From positions 1-42,480 of the forward strand of contig JBCCIF010000018.1 of NCBI GenBank assembly GCA_039028335.1: DNA of 42,480 nucleotides, read 5' to 3'. Source of the DNA: JABDKJ01 sp039028335 (GTDB taxonomy: Bacteria > Bacteroidota > Bacteroidia > Flavobacteriales_D > JABDKJ01). Of the stretch, positions 1 through 8,949 are shown in pieces (position 1 is the stretch's first letter; the number at the start of each line of letters is the position of its first letter). A program made the position numbers and the translations under genes. The notes under the pieces are model-generated. The model worked only from the letters and a program-made list of their open reading frames with translations, had not been told where the DNA came from and ran no database searches.

Positions 1-17
1 TAATAATTTCTGAGTCA

Positions 18-650
18 ATGGATAAACTTATTTTTAAAAATGAAATCAGGGAGATTTTATTGAAACACATCCTAACTGGACAGTATCAACCTGGTGAACG
101 TTTGTCACTTCCTGGAATAGCTAAAGAATTGGACGTCAGTGTCACACCAATTCGTGAAGCCTTAACACAACTATCAGAGTCAGGAATTGTGAATTACATT
201 GCAAATAGAGGGTTTTTCCTTTCTGGACTATCGTCAACAGAGGCAAAAGAAATCTATGAGCTCATGGCAATATTGGAGAGTCATGCATTAGAAAAATCAA
301 GCTTCACAGATCACCAATTAAAAGAATTGATTGAGATCAATACAAAACTTTCAAAAGAAAGAAAAACCATAAATATCTTAGAACTCGATAGACAGTTTCA
401 TCAGAAACTTATTGAAAACTATAGTAACAATTTTGCGATTAAAATAATATCAAATCTGCGTGTTCAAATAAGTATTTATGAATATGCATTTTGGAATGAA
501 CTGAATAATGAAACATCAATCAAAATGCACGATGAAATTATTCAATACATAAGAAAGGGAAATATCTCTTCTGCAATCAATCGATTAAAGGAAAATTGGC
601 TTGTTAGCGTAAAACACATCATAAAGAAGTTAGAAGTAGATGCTTCCTGA
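18..650 (+). CDS. GntR-family transcriptional regulator (FCD/FadR type)
   Basis: A 210-aa DNA-binding regulator. Residues about 1-65 form a winged helix-turn-helix; the stretch GQYQPGERLSLPGIAKELDV followed by SVTPIREALTQL is the classic GntR recognition region. Residues about 70-205 are an all-helical FCD-type ligand domain, with acidic and histidine residues (D, H around 120-130; H near 170) in places that often bind a metal or carboxylate effector. Length fits the family (200-240 aa). The gene starts 17 nt into the window, so its promoter is not visible. The ligand cannot be read from sequence. The next gene is on the same strand but unrelated in type, so this is probably a stand-alone regulator. 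Confidence 0.85.
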   Translation: MDKLIFKNEIREILLKHILTGQYQPGERLSLPGIAKELDVSVTPIREALTQLSESGIVNYIANRGFFLSGLSSTEAKEIYELMAILESHALEKSSFTDHQLKELIEINTKLSKERKTINILELDRQFHQKLIENYSNNFAIKIISNLRVQISIYEYAFWNELNNETSIKMHDEIIQYIRKGNISSAINRLKENWLVSVKHIIKKLEVDAS

Positions 651-791
651 CTTCTTCCCTTTCTTTATAATTAACCTGAATCAACCGCTAAAATGTTCAA
701 AAGGAATCGATATCTATTAACATGCTTCTTTTGTAAAAGAAGTATCCACTCATACTCAAAAATTAATAGACCAATTCTTCAGAATTATACC

Positions 792-2666
792 ATGAAAAAA
801 TTTTACACTTTACTGATTACTCTTTCTTTTCTGACTTTAACACTTTTCAGCCAAAAGTCAGATCCAAGGAGTATAGACTCGCTTGTCATTGAACCTTTTA
901 TTTTAGAAGACATCAATCAATCCATTGATTCTATTGTTGATTTTTACTTGAATAAAGAAGAACCAATTCAAGGCGCTGTAGTTTCAATAGTATCAAACGA
1001 CTCTATTTTATTTTCTAAGGGGTACGGTTTAGCAAATATTGATACACAAACTGCGTTTGATCCAGTTAAGACAAATGTTATGGTTGCTTCAGTTTCTAAA
1101 TTAATTACAACTACTGCGATCCTACAATTAATTGAGCAAGGTAAAATTGCACTAGATCAACCTGTATCTGAACTGATTGGCGATGTACAAATTGAAAACC
1201 CATTTGATACTCCTGTACTTGTAAAGCATGTTTTAACACATACAGCAGGGTTTGATGATTATTCCATTGGAAGTGGAGCACGCAGCTTTAATGAATTAGA
1301 ATCGTTGCGCGCTCACCTTGAGAAAAGACTTCCGCCAATTGTTTGGGAACCAGGAAAATACTTCAACTATTCAAATTTGGGAATGGTATTAATGTCCTAT
1401 GTAGTAGAAAACGTTTCTGGTACGTCTTATCATGATTATCTTGAAAAGAATGTATTATCCCCATTAAGTATGCAAAATTCTGGATTTGCATATGAAGACA
1501 AATCCATTAAAAATATGATGACTCGTTATAAGTGGAAGGAAGATGACAATGGAAACTTATTCTTAGATAATAGCTATGGAGTGAAATATACCAATCAAAT
1601 AGGAGCCGGAGGGTTTCAGACTACTGCGAATGATATGAATCATTTCATGCAGATGTATTTGAATAATGGATTGTATAACGACACACAAATTCTAAAATCA
1701 GAAACAATACAAGAGGCTTTTAAACCTCATTTTTATTATCATGAATTAATGAATAGAAAACAGGGTTTGGGTTGGAAAGTAGGGACCAGTGAAGGAGTAA
1801 ATTATGTCGCTCATGCTGGCGATGACACGGCTATTGAAAGCCTTGTTGTACTATTTCCAGAATCAAATCTTGGCTACTTTTTTGCATCAAATAATAATGA
1901 AGCCTTCGAACTCAAATATAAGATAAGGGATTTCATTGTTAATCAATTAAAAGGAAAGGAACGAAATTTAACTTCTAGTTCTCACACATCTTCAAGCAAT
2001 TTAGAATCCTTGACAGGTACATACCAATATATGAATGATGGTCAAGCTAGCATTGAACGATTGTTCTCATACTTATTTGGAGATGTTTACAATGTTGAGA
2101 ATAATAATGGCAAACTGCTGATTGGTGGAGAAAATTATACTGAAATAGACGATTTACTTTTTCAAAGAGATGAAAAGAACTTTTTAATAAAATTTCTAGT
2201 TGATAAAAAAGGTAGCTATTTCACTTCAGGCTATGCCACATATCGAAAATTAAGTTCAATAGAAAAACCTTCTCTCCATTTAAATTTATTGATTGCTTGT
2301 TTTCTAATATTTGTTTTAAGTCTAATCCTTTGGGTGATTAGGTATTTTAAATCAAAAATAATCTCTAAACCAAAATTGTATTTTGGTTTATCTATATTTT
2401 CATTAACTCTATTCTTTGCCCTGCTAGCCGCAATGACCTCTGGTGGAAATCCTAGATATGGCCTTCCTCCAATATTTTATTTAATTTTCACTTTCCCAAT
2501 AATTGGAATTTTATTTAGCACTTTAGGGCTATCAAGTACATTCAAGTTCTATTTGAATCAGTCAATTAGTCTTTTCAACAAGCTTCATATGAGCCTTGTT
2601 ATACTCAGCATAGTAATTTGTCTGATGATCTTTAACTACTACAATTTAATTGGTTATTACTTTTAA
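792..2666 (+). CDS. Serine hydrolase, beta-lactamase/PBP4* family, with C-terminal membrane domain
   Basis: A 624-aa exported serine hydrolase of the class C beta-lactamase/D-aminopeptidase (PF00144) fold. The frame is open from 693, but ATG 792 begins a clean signal peptide (MKKFYTLLITLSFLTLTLFS), so I choose it. Catalytic SxxK is SVSK at 100-103, YxN is YSN at 193-195, and the KTG-equivalent is HAG at 341-343. Residues about 395-490 form a linker/lipocalin-like domain, and 497-624 contain about four hydrophobic helices, anchoring the enzyme in the inner membrane. The substrate is unknown; relatives act on D-amino-acid peptides, esters or peptidoglycan fragments. The family assignment is firm, the physiological role is not. 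Confidence 0.85.
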   Translation: MKKFYTLLITLSFLTLTLFSQKSDPRSIDSLVIEPFILEDINQSIDSIVDFYLNKEEPIQGAVVSIVSNDSILFSKGYGLANIDTQTAFDPVKTNVMVASVSKLITTTAILQLIEQGKIALDQPVSELIGDVQIENPFDTPVLVKHVLTHTAGFDDYSIGSGARSFNELESLRAHLEKRLPPIVWEPGKYFNYSNLGMVLMSYVVENVSGTSYHDYLEKNVLSPLSMQNSGFAYEDKSIKNMMTRYKWKEDDNGNLFLDNSYGVKYTNQIGAGGFQTTANDMNHFMQMYLNNGLYNDTQILKSETIQEAFKPHFYYHELMNRKQGLGWKVGTSEGVNYVAHAGDDTAIESLVVLFPESNLGYFFASNNNEAFELKYKIRDFIVNQLKGKERNLTSSSHTSSSNLESLTGTYQYMNDGQASIERLFSYLFGDVYNVENNNGKLLIGGENYTEIDDLLFQRDEKNFLIKFLVDKKGSYFTSGYATYRKLSSIEKPSLHLNLLIACFLIFVLSLILWVIRYFKSKIISKPKLYFGLSIFSLTLFFALLAAMTSGGNPRYGLPPIFYLIFTFPIIGILFSTLGLSSTFKFYLNQSISLFNKLHMSLVILSIVICLMIFNYYNLIGYYF

Positions 2667-2673
2667 TGTACAC

Positions 2674-2706
2674 GAGTGTAATGTATCCACTCTATTGTTT
2701 TTTATT
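2674..2706 (+). terminator. Weak hairpin plus T-rich tract after the serine hydrolase
   Basis: GAGTG (2674-2678) can pair with CACTC (2688-2692) across a 9-nt loop and is followed by a T-rich stretch (2693-2706). The stem is only 5 bp, so this is a weak candidate for an intrinsic terminator. It lies 8 nt after the stop codon of the serine hydrolase. Confidence 0.3.
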
Positions 2707-2830
2707 GAGTATTATTAAAATTAATCGATTATTTCAAGGGCAACTGAACGGCACATTAAAAAAATGGGATTTGAATAGCGAACTCATTCGAAAAGAAAGC
2801 TACAAGAAAGGCGAGCTAATAAAAAAATAG
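2681..2830 (+). pseudogene. Remnant of a YwqK/MORN-repeat-type gene (C-terminal end only)
   Basis: In the frame ending at TAG 2828-2830, the codons from 2735 read QGQLNGTLKKWDLNSELIRK and then ESYKKGELIKK. That is the repeat signature of YwqK-type/MORN_2 proteins (xGxLNGxxxxW, two to three residues, G/SxLxxExxYKxGxLI) and looks like the natural C-terminal end of such a protein. The frame opens at an ATG at 2681, but the first 18 residues do not resemble the family and no upstream repeats exist, so I read it as a decayed gene end rather than a functional 49-aa gene. It could also be a chance survivor of a recombination event. Confidence 0.4.
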
Positions 2831-2940
2831 AATTCAATGAATTGGAAGGCATTTTTAACTGAGTGCAGCAACACCCTTCTGACAAAACGTTACGCTCAAT
2901 GTTTCAACAATCGGTAATTTGGATTGGTTTTTCAGTTATA
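2831..2940. other. Non-coding part of the 457-nt gap between 2667 and 3123
   Basis: The gap between the serine hydrolase and the next gene (2667-3123) contains the gene remnant, a strong promoter at 2924-2952, and a leader of about 165 nt. I see no further coding signal in 2831-2940: stops are frequent in all frames and no repeat or stable stem stands out. Confidence 0.5.
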
Positions 2941-2952
2941 CAGATAGCTTTG
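2924..2952 (+). promoter_or_regulatory. Bacteroidota-type promoter (TTG, 18 nt, TAGCTTTG)
   Basis: TTG at 2924-2926 is followed after 18 nt by TAGCTTTG at 2945-2952, matching the Bacteroidota primary-sigma consensus (TTG at -33, TAnnTTTG at -7). It points into 3124 and would give a leader of about 165 nt. It is the best -33/-7 pair in this part of the window. Confidence 0.6.
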
Positions 2953-3123
2953 TCATATTGAAGAACTGTAGTTTTTTATGGAATTCCTGACTAGTGTGTG
3001 AATTCTTTTACATCATGAGACTGCTATTTCTTGATCTTGAATTTGAAAGTGCATATTTGTCTATGCAAAATAAGATGGTTTCAAACTGCTAAAGAGCGAT
3101 GAACATGAGAAGAAGAATAGAAT

Positions 3124-3759
3124 ATGTCTGAAGTTAAAATCGGAAATAGCAGAGCACTAATTCTCTTGATTGGAATATGTTCTTCACTAATTTCTCTGTG
3201 CTTGGTCAACTGGATTTCAGCGAACATTCAATTCAACTACGAAGGTCATATGGGAATTGGATTATTGAACTCGATTCGTGGATTAAATGAAGTCCAAACC
3301 AGCAAGTGGTTCTATTTATTGACAGTGTCATTGATTCTTAATGGCTCATTGGCCCTTAATATCTTTATTCGGACAGGAAAGTCAATTACTCCTAGAGCAT
3401 TAATCCTATCAACTCTAGTCCTCGCAATGCTCATTCTGCTAATTATTGGTTTACTGGCCGAATTGAGTTGGTTTCTAGCATTGCTTGCTCCTATATTCGC
3501 ATTTGCCTTGCCAGTCGTTCTTGTAATGCTCTATGGTTGGTTTTTAGCTTACTATTTAAAGGTAAATATAACCACAGCTCTGGGCAGCTCCTTGGTTTTC
3601 CTTATTCTTTCAGGTCTTGTTATGTATCTTCTTGAAAGCATTAACGAAAATCTGACCTACTATTTTTATGACACGATATGGTTCTTTTGTTTGACGGGCA
3701 TTGTCCCTTTCTTTCTTGAACGCAATTCCAAGAAAGAATCTATAAGTCCACTTGAATAA
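3124..3759 (+). CDS. Hypothetical integral membrane protein (about six helices)
   Basis: A 211-aa, very hydrophobic protein. Predicted helices lie around residues 11-30, 63-83, 92-112, 114-145, 151-170 and 180-197; the tail ends in charged residues (ERNSKKES). I do not recognise the family, and no catalytic or transport motif is visible. It follows a good promoter with a leader of about 165 nt and sits 45 nt upstream of the next unknown gene on the same strand, so both may share a transcript. Composition and codon use match the neighbours. Confidence 0.6.
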   Translation: MSEVKIGNSRALILLIGICSSLISLCLVNWISANIQFNYEGHMGIGLLNSIRGLNEVQTSKWFYLLTVSLILNGSLALNIFIRTGKSITPRALILSTLVLAMLILLIIGLLAELSWFLALLAPIFAFALPVVLVMLYGWFLAYYLKVNITTALGSSLVFLILSGLVMYLLESINENLTYYFYDTIWFFCLTGIVPFFLERNSKKESISPLE

Positions 3760-3804
3760 TCCCTCGGATATTTTGGCTGGCTTGTATTCCAAAATAATAG
3801 CCCC

Positions 3805-4368
3805 TTGAATCAACAAAATATAGCGGATCATGATCAACAGTTAAAAAAGCATTTAATCAGAGGAAAAATCTTGAACATTGAAGTCTTTAATATCAATACC
3901 GATTATTATGTTTTCAATAATGATGCCTTCTGGCTCTTTGATGGCGGTATACACATCCAATTAGAACATGGAGGATTTGGATGGGGATGGAATTACGATG
4001 AAACCCTATTTGCCTATTCAATGCAAAAGCACATCAAGGAATTTTTAAGTCCAAACTATGTTCAGGTCAAGAATGATACCTTTCCAGGCATTTCAGTTCT
4101 ATTGGAATCGGCTATTCAGGATGTAGAAATCAAATGGGAATATTATCAGGATATCAATGAGGAATTTGAAGCCATTGGTGAAAAAATATATTTCCCGCTT
4201 GAAGTCATCTTGCATTTTGAAAACGGCCCTCATTTGCAATTGGCAGTCATCGCATTTGAAATGCCAAACGATTCATTTGAAATGAGCAATCCGACATATA
4301 GCATAGACGGAGAACTGCATATAAATTTTAATGATGTTATTCCTATCAAGAACGTGAACGCGGACTGA
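3805..4368 (+). CDS. Hypothetical cytoplasmic protein
   Basis: An acidic 187-aa protein with no signal peptide or membrane helix. It is rich in aromatic residues (for example GGFGWGWNYDE near 52-62) and alternates beta-strand-like segments. No family is recognised. The only full-length start in frame is TTG at 3805; there is no ATG before residue 73, so the start is uncertain, and TTG 3871, preceded by GAGGAAAA, is an alternative that would remove 22 residues. It lies 45 nt after the membrane-protein gene. A small-gene partner relationship with 3124-3759 is possible but unproven. Confidence 0.55.
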   Translation: MNQQNIADHDQQLKKHLIRGKILNIEVFNINTDYYVFNNDAFWLFDGGIHIQLEHGGFGWGWNYDETLFAYSMQKHIKEFLSPNYVQVKNDTFPGISVLLESAIQDVEIKWEYYQDINEEFEAIGEKIYFPLEVILHFENGPHLQLAVIAFEMPNDSFEMSNPTYSIDGELHINFNDVIPIKNVNAD

Positions 4369-4459
4369 GGTAGCTTAACACTTTTTCTGATTAAATCTGC
4401 TACACAAAAGATAAGGAGTCTTACTTTTATGCGATCACCTATGCTTCAGCAGATCAAAA

Positions 4460-5026
4460 ATGGAAGACATCCCACTACTCGACACAACACCCAGCTATCA
4501 TCCCAAGCGACCAGTGAATCTGATCCTTTTATTCTTACTTATGATTGGCATTGGAGGAGCCATTGGTGCCACTACAAATGCAGTAAATGGCAGAGTAAGT
4601 GAAGCATATTTTCGAAACGTTATGGCTTGGGATTTCGAGGGAATTGGGATAGCCGCCATTTTTCAAGGATTGTTTGAAGGTCTCATATATGGATTCATCT
4701 TGGGTATGATCTTCACCATTGGCTTTGCTATCATAACGCGCAAAAAAGCCGCGTGGGATTTCGCAAAGAAACAAGTGAACAAAATCATTTTCACCATTTA
4801 TACATCATGGATAACAGGTGGTCTCATAGCGATCCTTCTTGCTTTTACATTGCCCGAAATGTATGACAACGCTTTTATTGGCGTTCCCGAAGCATCTTTG
4901 CCTAGAGCAGCCTATGCTTGGGTCGGAGGCTCTATTTGGGGAGCAATGTTCGGTGGTCTTTTTGCGGTCATTTATGGATTGATGCGTACGCATCACGAAT
5001 GGAAAAAAATGATTAGAAAGATTTAG
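4460..5026 (+). CDS. Hypothetical membrane protein, four helices, Gly-rich
   Basis: A 188-aa protein with a short cytoplasmic start (MEDIPLLDTTPSYHPKRP) and about four glycine-rich helices, near 19-43, 65-92, 109-130 and 150-176. The tail is basic (HHEWKKMIRKI). The alternating GxxxG-type faces (GIGGAIGA, GGSIWGAMFGG) suggest tight helix packing. No enzymatic motif or known transporter signature is visible. It stands 91 nt after the preceding gene on the same strand. Function unknown. Confidence 0.6.
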   Translation: MEDIPLLDTTPSYHPKRPVNLILLFLLMIGIGGAIGATTNAVNGRVSEAYFRNVMAWDFEGIGIAAIFQGLFEGLIYGFILGMIFTIGFAIITRKKAAWDFAKKQVNKIIFTIYTSWITGGLIAILLAFTLPEMYDNAFIGVPEASLPRAAYAWVGGSIWGAMFGGLFAVIYGLMRTHHEWKKMIRKI

Positions 5027-5058
5027 CATGAAGAAAGTCAGACTGCATCCGCTCAAAA

Positions 5059-5066
5059 TATCTTTG
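5059..5066 (+). promoter_or_regulatory. -7 box TATCTTTG upstream of the secreted-protein gene
   Basis: TATCTTTG is a perfect TAnnTTTG -7 element, 41 nt before the ATG at 5108. No TTG is found at the normal -33 spacing, so confidence is moderate. Confidence 0.4.
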
Positions 5067-5107
5067 CATTTCTGGACGATTGGAATTGGAAAAAAAGACT
5101 ATTACAC

Positions 5108-5872
5108 ATGAAAAAGTTTGTCCCTCAACTTATCTATGGAATGAAAGTGCACATTCTGCTATTTTTTCTGCTCAGCTCTTCCCTACTCCATCTCTCAGGT
5201 CAAGACCAGCACTCTTATTCCGATGAATTCTTGACTTCTACCTTCTCCCTTTTTCACCAAGCCGATTTTGAATTGGCCTATCACATGCTGCCTTTTGTGA
5301 GAAAGCGCTTCATCAAGGAAATAGAAGATCCTCAAAGTTTTAGGAATCCCTATGACAGTCTATCTAAATACATGAGGACACTTTTCAGCGCAGATAGTAT
5401 TATCAAGACCTACTCTTGGGACGAACGCAACGGAGGTTGCTGCTATTGCTCTGCAACATTTGCTCAATTCAAAACGGATTCAGGAAGCATCAAATATGTC
5501 GATCTCGAAAACCACGAAGAATCCGGAACAGAAATATTCATTTCCCATTTGCACAGCCTTAAGGTCAACGATGAGCCCACCTATCTGATACTCGGACAAG
5601 GTTCTTGTTGTGGAGGAAAGCACTATGCCTCAGCCAGGCTGTTCAGCATAATCAATGAAGAGCTTGTACAAATGGAATCCGCATTTGATCAAGAGATGGA
5701 CCTGTTCATTGGAGCCAATAGGTCGCAAGAGTTTGAACTCCGCTACGATCCTAAAAAAAAGATCCTCTCCTATTGGGAGCATGAATTTGACGGTAACACT
5801 GGATTCTACACCAATAATAAAACCCTCGTAAAATGGCAATTGCAGGCTGATGGATTCCTAAAGTTGAACTAG
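5108..5872 (+). CDS. Hypothetical secreted protein with Cys-rich motifs
   Basis: A 254-aa exported protein. ATG 5108 gives a long N-terminus; ATG 5141 (residue 12) gives a more compact signal peptide (MKVHILLFFLLSSSLLHLSG) and is an equally good start. The mature part carries two cysteine clusters, GGCCYCSATF near residue 112 and GSCCGG near residue 164, which could form disulphides or bind a metal. The rest looks beta-rich and soluble. No known domain recognised. It is probably transcribed from the -7 box at 5059 and is followed after 123 nt by the S41 peptidase. Confidence 0.6.
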   Translation: MKKFVPQLIYGMKVHILLFFLLSSSLLHLSGQDQHSYSDEFLTSTFSLFHQADFELAYHMLPFVRKRFIKEIEDPQSFRNPYDSLSKYMRTLFSADSIIKTYSWDERNGGCCYCSATFAQFKTDSGSIKYVDLENHEESGTEIFISHLHSLKVNDEPTYLILGQGSCCGGKHYASARLFSIINEELVQMESAFDQEMDLFIGANRSQEFELRYDPKKKILSYWEHEFDGNTGFYTNNKTLVKWQLQADGFLKLN

Positions 5873-5995
5873 TACTTACTAAACTCTTCGCACGTTTATA
5901 GAACAGCTGAGAAGTGCATTCTCTCTTTTCAATTCGAAGACAAATTCGAAAATTGCCACTCACATTCCGTACATTTCGAAACGATTTAGCCATCA

Positions 5996-7219
5996 ATGAT
6001 AAAATACCTTTTTGTCCTTGCATTTTTCTTTCTGCTTATGCCTTGCCATGCGCAGCAAAGTGCAGTAGATACCGCCAAAATTCGCGAGGACTTCAATCAA
6101 ATCTTACAGGACATGACAACGCGCTATGTCTATCTCTCCGAGAAAAAAATAGATCTGGATTGTCTGCGCGAAAAATACAGCGCCAAAATAGACGGACTTC
6201 AAAACCAAAGCGAGGTTATTCTTTTCTTTGAGTACTTCTTAAATGAATTCTACGATAGCCATATCTCGCTCTCGACCAATATCCAAGAATCGTATCGCTT
6301 GTCCTCCCCTTTCTATGTTGCACCCAGTGTTAAAGGCTTCTACATCAAAAATGTATGGCAAAGCCAATTGAGTAATTTGACAGATGATATTGTTGGCGCA
6401 GAAATCATCGCATTGAATGGCAGAGCATTCAATGAGCAGATCGAAGCCTTTCCTTCACTTTGTCAAGACAAAAAGCATCTTGAAATCAGAACGTGGATTG
6501 CCAATAAAGTACTGGCTGGAAAATACAGCGAACCGCGCATCTTGACCTTGCGTCTCAAAAGCGGAAAAGAAATTGAATTGGATATGGATCGGTTGAGCTA
6601 TCACCAAAGCAAGGAACTTTTAAGCTCGGCCGTGCAAGAGGAAATCGGCATTATCCGCATCAATAATTCTTTGGGAAACAATCAGCTCATACAGGCATTC
6701 GACAAAGCCCTGAATGATTTATCGGAGACAAAAGGCCTCATATTGGATTTGCGCAATACGAATAATGGAGGCAATACCTATGTGGCTAAGGGAATTATGG
6801 GACGCTTTATCGATAAAGAACTTCCCTATCAAAAGCACATGTATATTGAATCCTACGAAGCCGACATGCCCATTGTCAGAAGTTGGATGGAGATGGTCAG
6901 TCCGAGGGCAAAGCAGTATACACAACCGCTCATTGTTCTTGTCGGAAGATGGACAGGAAGTATGGGCGAAGGCATGGCCATTGGTTTCGATGCCATGAAC
7001 CGCGCTGAAATTGTTGGCACTGAGATGAAAAGACTTGCCGGATCGGATTTCGATTTTCGCTTTTCCCATCAGTCATTTGGCTATAAAGTCATTTTAGAAA
7101 AATTGTATCACATCGATGGAAGAGCACGAGAACTGTACATTCCAAAAAACAATGTCGAGCAATCGACCATCACCCTTGACGAGAGCATGGAGAAAGCAAT
7201 TGAGATCCTGATGAAATGA
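5996..7219 (+). CDS. S41-family peptidase (tail-specific/tricorn-core type), secreted
   Basis: A 407-aa protein with a signal peptide (residues 1-19, ending CHAQ). The C-terminal half is the S41 catalytic fold: DLRNTNNGGN at 251-260 is the oxyanion/strand motif, and the nucleophile is Ser322 in WTGSMGEG. His89 in DSHISLS matches the N-terminal conserved His of the tricorn-like S41 subgroup. A PDZ-like middle (about 110-200) is short. The usual substrate is C-terminal or misfolded protein in the periplasm. Its stop overlaps the AraC start (ATGA, 7216-7219), so both are co-translated, which suggests the regulator and peptidase belong to one unit. Confidence 0.85.
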   Translation: MIKYLFVLAFFFLLMPCHAQQSAVDTAKIREDFNQILQDMTTRYVYLSEKKIDLDCLREKYSAKIDGLQNQSEVILFFEYFLNEFYDSHISLSTNIQESYRLSSPFYVAPSVKGFYIKNVWQSQLSNLTDDIVGAEIIALNGRAFNEQIEAFPSLCQDKKHLEIRTWIANKVLAGKYSEPRILTLRLKSGKEIELDMDRLSYHQSKELLSSAVQEEIGIIRINNSLGNNQLIQAFDKALNDLSETKGLILDLRNTNNGGNTYVAKGIMGRFIDKELPYQKHMYIESYEADMPIVRSWMEMVSPRAKQYTQPLIVLVGRWTGSMGEGMAIGFDAMNRAEIVGTEMKRLAGSDFDFRFSHQSFGYKVILEKLYHIDGRARELYIPKNNVEQSTITLDESMEKAIEILMK

Positions 7220-8070
7220 AAAAATACGATCTCCATAAAAACGATTATTCCAAGCTGCACTTCGAAGTAAAAGATCTGGCTCCTTACGTTCAAAGAAATC
7301 TAGAAAAGGCCTCTGTTCCGCATAGGCATAGTTTTTTTCAAATTTTATTTTTTCCCGAGAAGGGAAAGCATTACATCGACTATGAGGTGATTGAGCACCC
7401 CAAAAACACGCTCTTCTTAATCAATCGGAATCAAGTGCATCATTTCTGCAAAGGATCTAAAAACGAAGGTTTTCTCTTTCATTTCAACGACTCCTTTATT
7501 GCCAAACTCAGCTTGGATTTACTTTCGCGCTTTGCGCTTACTCTCTTTAATGAAATTGATCAACCTTTTCTTCACCTCAATAAAAAGGAAGCCGAAATGA
7601 TTCAATCATTTTCAACCAAGATGCCTTTAGAAGAAGAGGCCAAATCAGAAAACCATGCAGCTATCTTGATGCATGAATTTCTCTCGTTCTTGTATCGGAT
7701 TGAACGGATAAAGAAAAACCATTCAGCGCTAAATTTAGAACCGGACAGCGACTTCCTTAAGATGATGCAATTCAAAGAACTGATCCGACAAAATTTTGCC
7801 GAATCTTTGAGCATTGATGATTATGCAAATGCGCTGCATCTGTCCTCTAAAAAGCTGACCAAGATCAGCAAGAAGCACTACGCATTGACTCCTGCTGCTT
7901 TGATTAAATCAATAAAAGTTCTCGAAGCCAAAAGGATGTTGTCCAATCAAAAACTATCCATCAAGGAGGTCGCGTACGATTTGGGCTTTGACCAAGCCAC
8001 GTACTTCACGAAATTTTTCAAGAAAGAGACGGCATTGACCCCAAAAGAATTTCGGGAAAAGATGCTCTAA
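7216..8070 (+). CDS. AraC-family transcriptional regulator
   Basis: A 284-aa regulator. Residues about 1-150 form a cupin-type sensor (HRHSFFQILFFPEKGKHYID near 34-53). Residues about 184-284 hold the two helix-turn-helix units of AraC/XylS proteins: LSIDDYANALHLSSKKLTKI and then LSIKEVAYDLGFDQATYFTK, ending in the family signature FFKKETALTPKEFR. The start overlaps the S41 stop by 4 nt. The SDR gene 80 nt downstream has its own -7 box, and AraC regulators next to a single SDR gene are common in Bacteroidota, so the SDR is the likely target. The inducer is unknown. Confidence 0.9.
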   Translation: MKKYDLHKNDYSKLHFEVKDLAPYVQRNLEKASVPHRHSFFQILFFPEKGKHYIDYEVIEHPKNTLFLINRNQVHHFCKGSKNEGFLFHFNDSFIAKLSLDLLSRFALTLFNEIDQPFLHLNKKEAEMIQSFSTKMPLEEEAKSENHAAILMHEFLSFLYRIERIKKNHSALNLEPDSDFLKMMQFKELIRQNFAESLSIDDYANALHLSSKKLTKISKKHYALTPAALIKSIKVLEAKRMLSNQKLSIKEVAYDLGFDQATYFTKFFKKETALTPKEFREKML

Positions 8071-8119
8071 TTTACCATTCTTCGTCCCTGAATTACCACT
8101 TTTAGCCCTGGGACTGGGC

Positions 8120-8127
8120 TAGCTTTG
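8120..8127 (+). promoter_or_regulatory. -7 box TAGCTTTG before the SDR gene
   Basis: TAGCTTTG matches the Bacteroidota -7 consensus exactly. No clear -33 TTG is present at 17-23 nt upstream, which fits a promoter needing the adjacent AraC activator. It decides the SDR start: the GTG at 8127 overlaps the promoter, so translation begins at ATG 8151. Confidence 0.5.
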
Positions 8128-8150
8128 TGCTGAACATAAATACATTCAGA

Positions 8151-8906
8151 ATGAAATCACAAGCTATTATAATAGGTGGCACAACAGGAATGGGAAAAGC
8201 CACCGCAGAATTGTTATTGAAAGATCAAGTGGAAGTCATCTTAGTGGGTCGTCCGAACAAGAATCTTGACAAAACGAAAGAAGGGTTCTCGCAATGGGGA
8301 GATGTAAAATGCATTGGACTGGATTTATTCGATGCGAATGCTGTACAGAACTTCATCGACAATTTAGCTTCTCATGCACCTAATGTAAAATACCTGGTTA
8401 ATGCTGCGGGTTATTTTAGCCCGAAGTCTTTTTTGGACCACACTCATGAAGACTATGACATTTACCACAATTTCAATAAGTCCTTTTTCTTCATTACTCA
8501 AGCTGTTGCGCGCCTCATGAAAGAGACCGGTGGAGGATCGATTGTAAACATCGGATCCATGTGGGCCAAGCAGGCCATTAAGGCAACACCTTCTTCGGCT
8601 TATTCGATGGCCAAAGCAGGATTACACAGCCTTACACAACATCTCGCGATGGAATTGGCCGAATTTAATATTCGGGTGAATGCCGTTTCTCCAGCAGTTG
8701 TGGTTACGCCAATTTATGGAGCTTTTATTGAAGAAGATAAGATTGAAGAAACGCTGCAAGGGTTCAATGCTTTTCATCCGATTGGAAGAGTGGGACGACC
8801 TCATGAAATTGCGAAGACGATTCACTTCTTGCTTAAGGATGAAAGCGCATGGGTAACCGGAGCCATTTGGGACATTGATGGAGGTGTCATGGCCGGACGG
8901 AACTGA
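8151..8906 (+). CDS. SDR-family NAD(P)-dependent oxidoreductase
   Basis: A 251-aa classical short-chain dehydrogenase/reductase. The Rossmann motif is GGTTGMGKA (9-17), the NAAG motif lies at 84-87, and the catalytic Ser136, Tyr151 and Lys155 (YSMAK) are all present. The C-terminus carries the usual VTGAIWDIDGG. The frame is open from GTG 8127, but a -7 promoter box covers that codon, so ATG 8151 is used. The substrate cannot be read from sequence. It lies just downstream of the AraC regulator and converges on the ECF operon, from which it is separated by a bidirectional terminator. Confidence 0.9.
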   Translation: MKSQAIIIGGTTGMGKATAELLLKDQVEVILVGRPNKNLDKTKEGFSQWGDVKCIGLDLFDANAVQNFIDNLASHAPNVKYLVNAAGYFSPKSFLDHTHEDYDIYHNFNKSFFFITQAVARLMKETGGGSIVNIGSMWAKQAIKATPSSAYSMAKAGLHSLTQHLAMELAEFNIRVNAVSPAVVVTPIYGAFIEEDKIEETLQGFNAFHPIGRVGRPHEIAKTIHFLLKDESAWVTGAIWDIDGGVMAGRN

Positions 8907-8949
8907 TGAATTGAAAATACACTCGCCATCTTTGTGAGAATAGAAAATG

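Noticed and set aside
5029..5111. A 27-codon frame starting ATG between the membrane-protein and secreted-protein genes
   Set aside because: It overlaps the -7 box at 5059-5066 and the ATG at 5108, shows no protein resemblance, and is best seen as chance.
8127..8150. GTG at 8127 as the SDR start
   Set aside because: It coincides with the last base of the -7 promoter box; the ATG at 8151 gives the normal SDR N-terminus.
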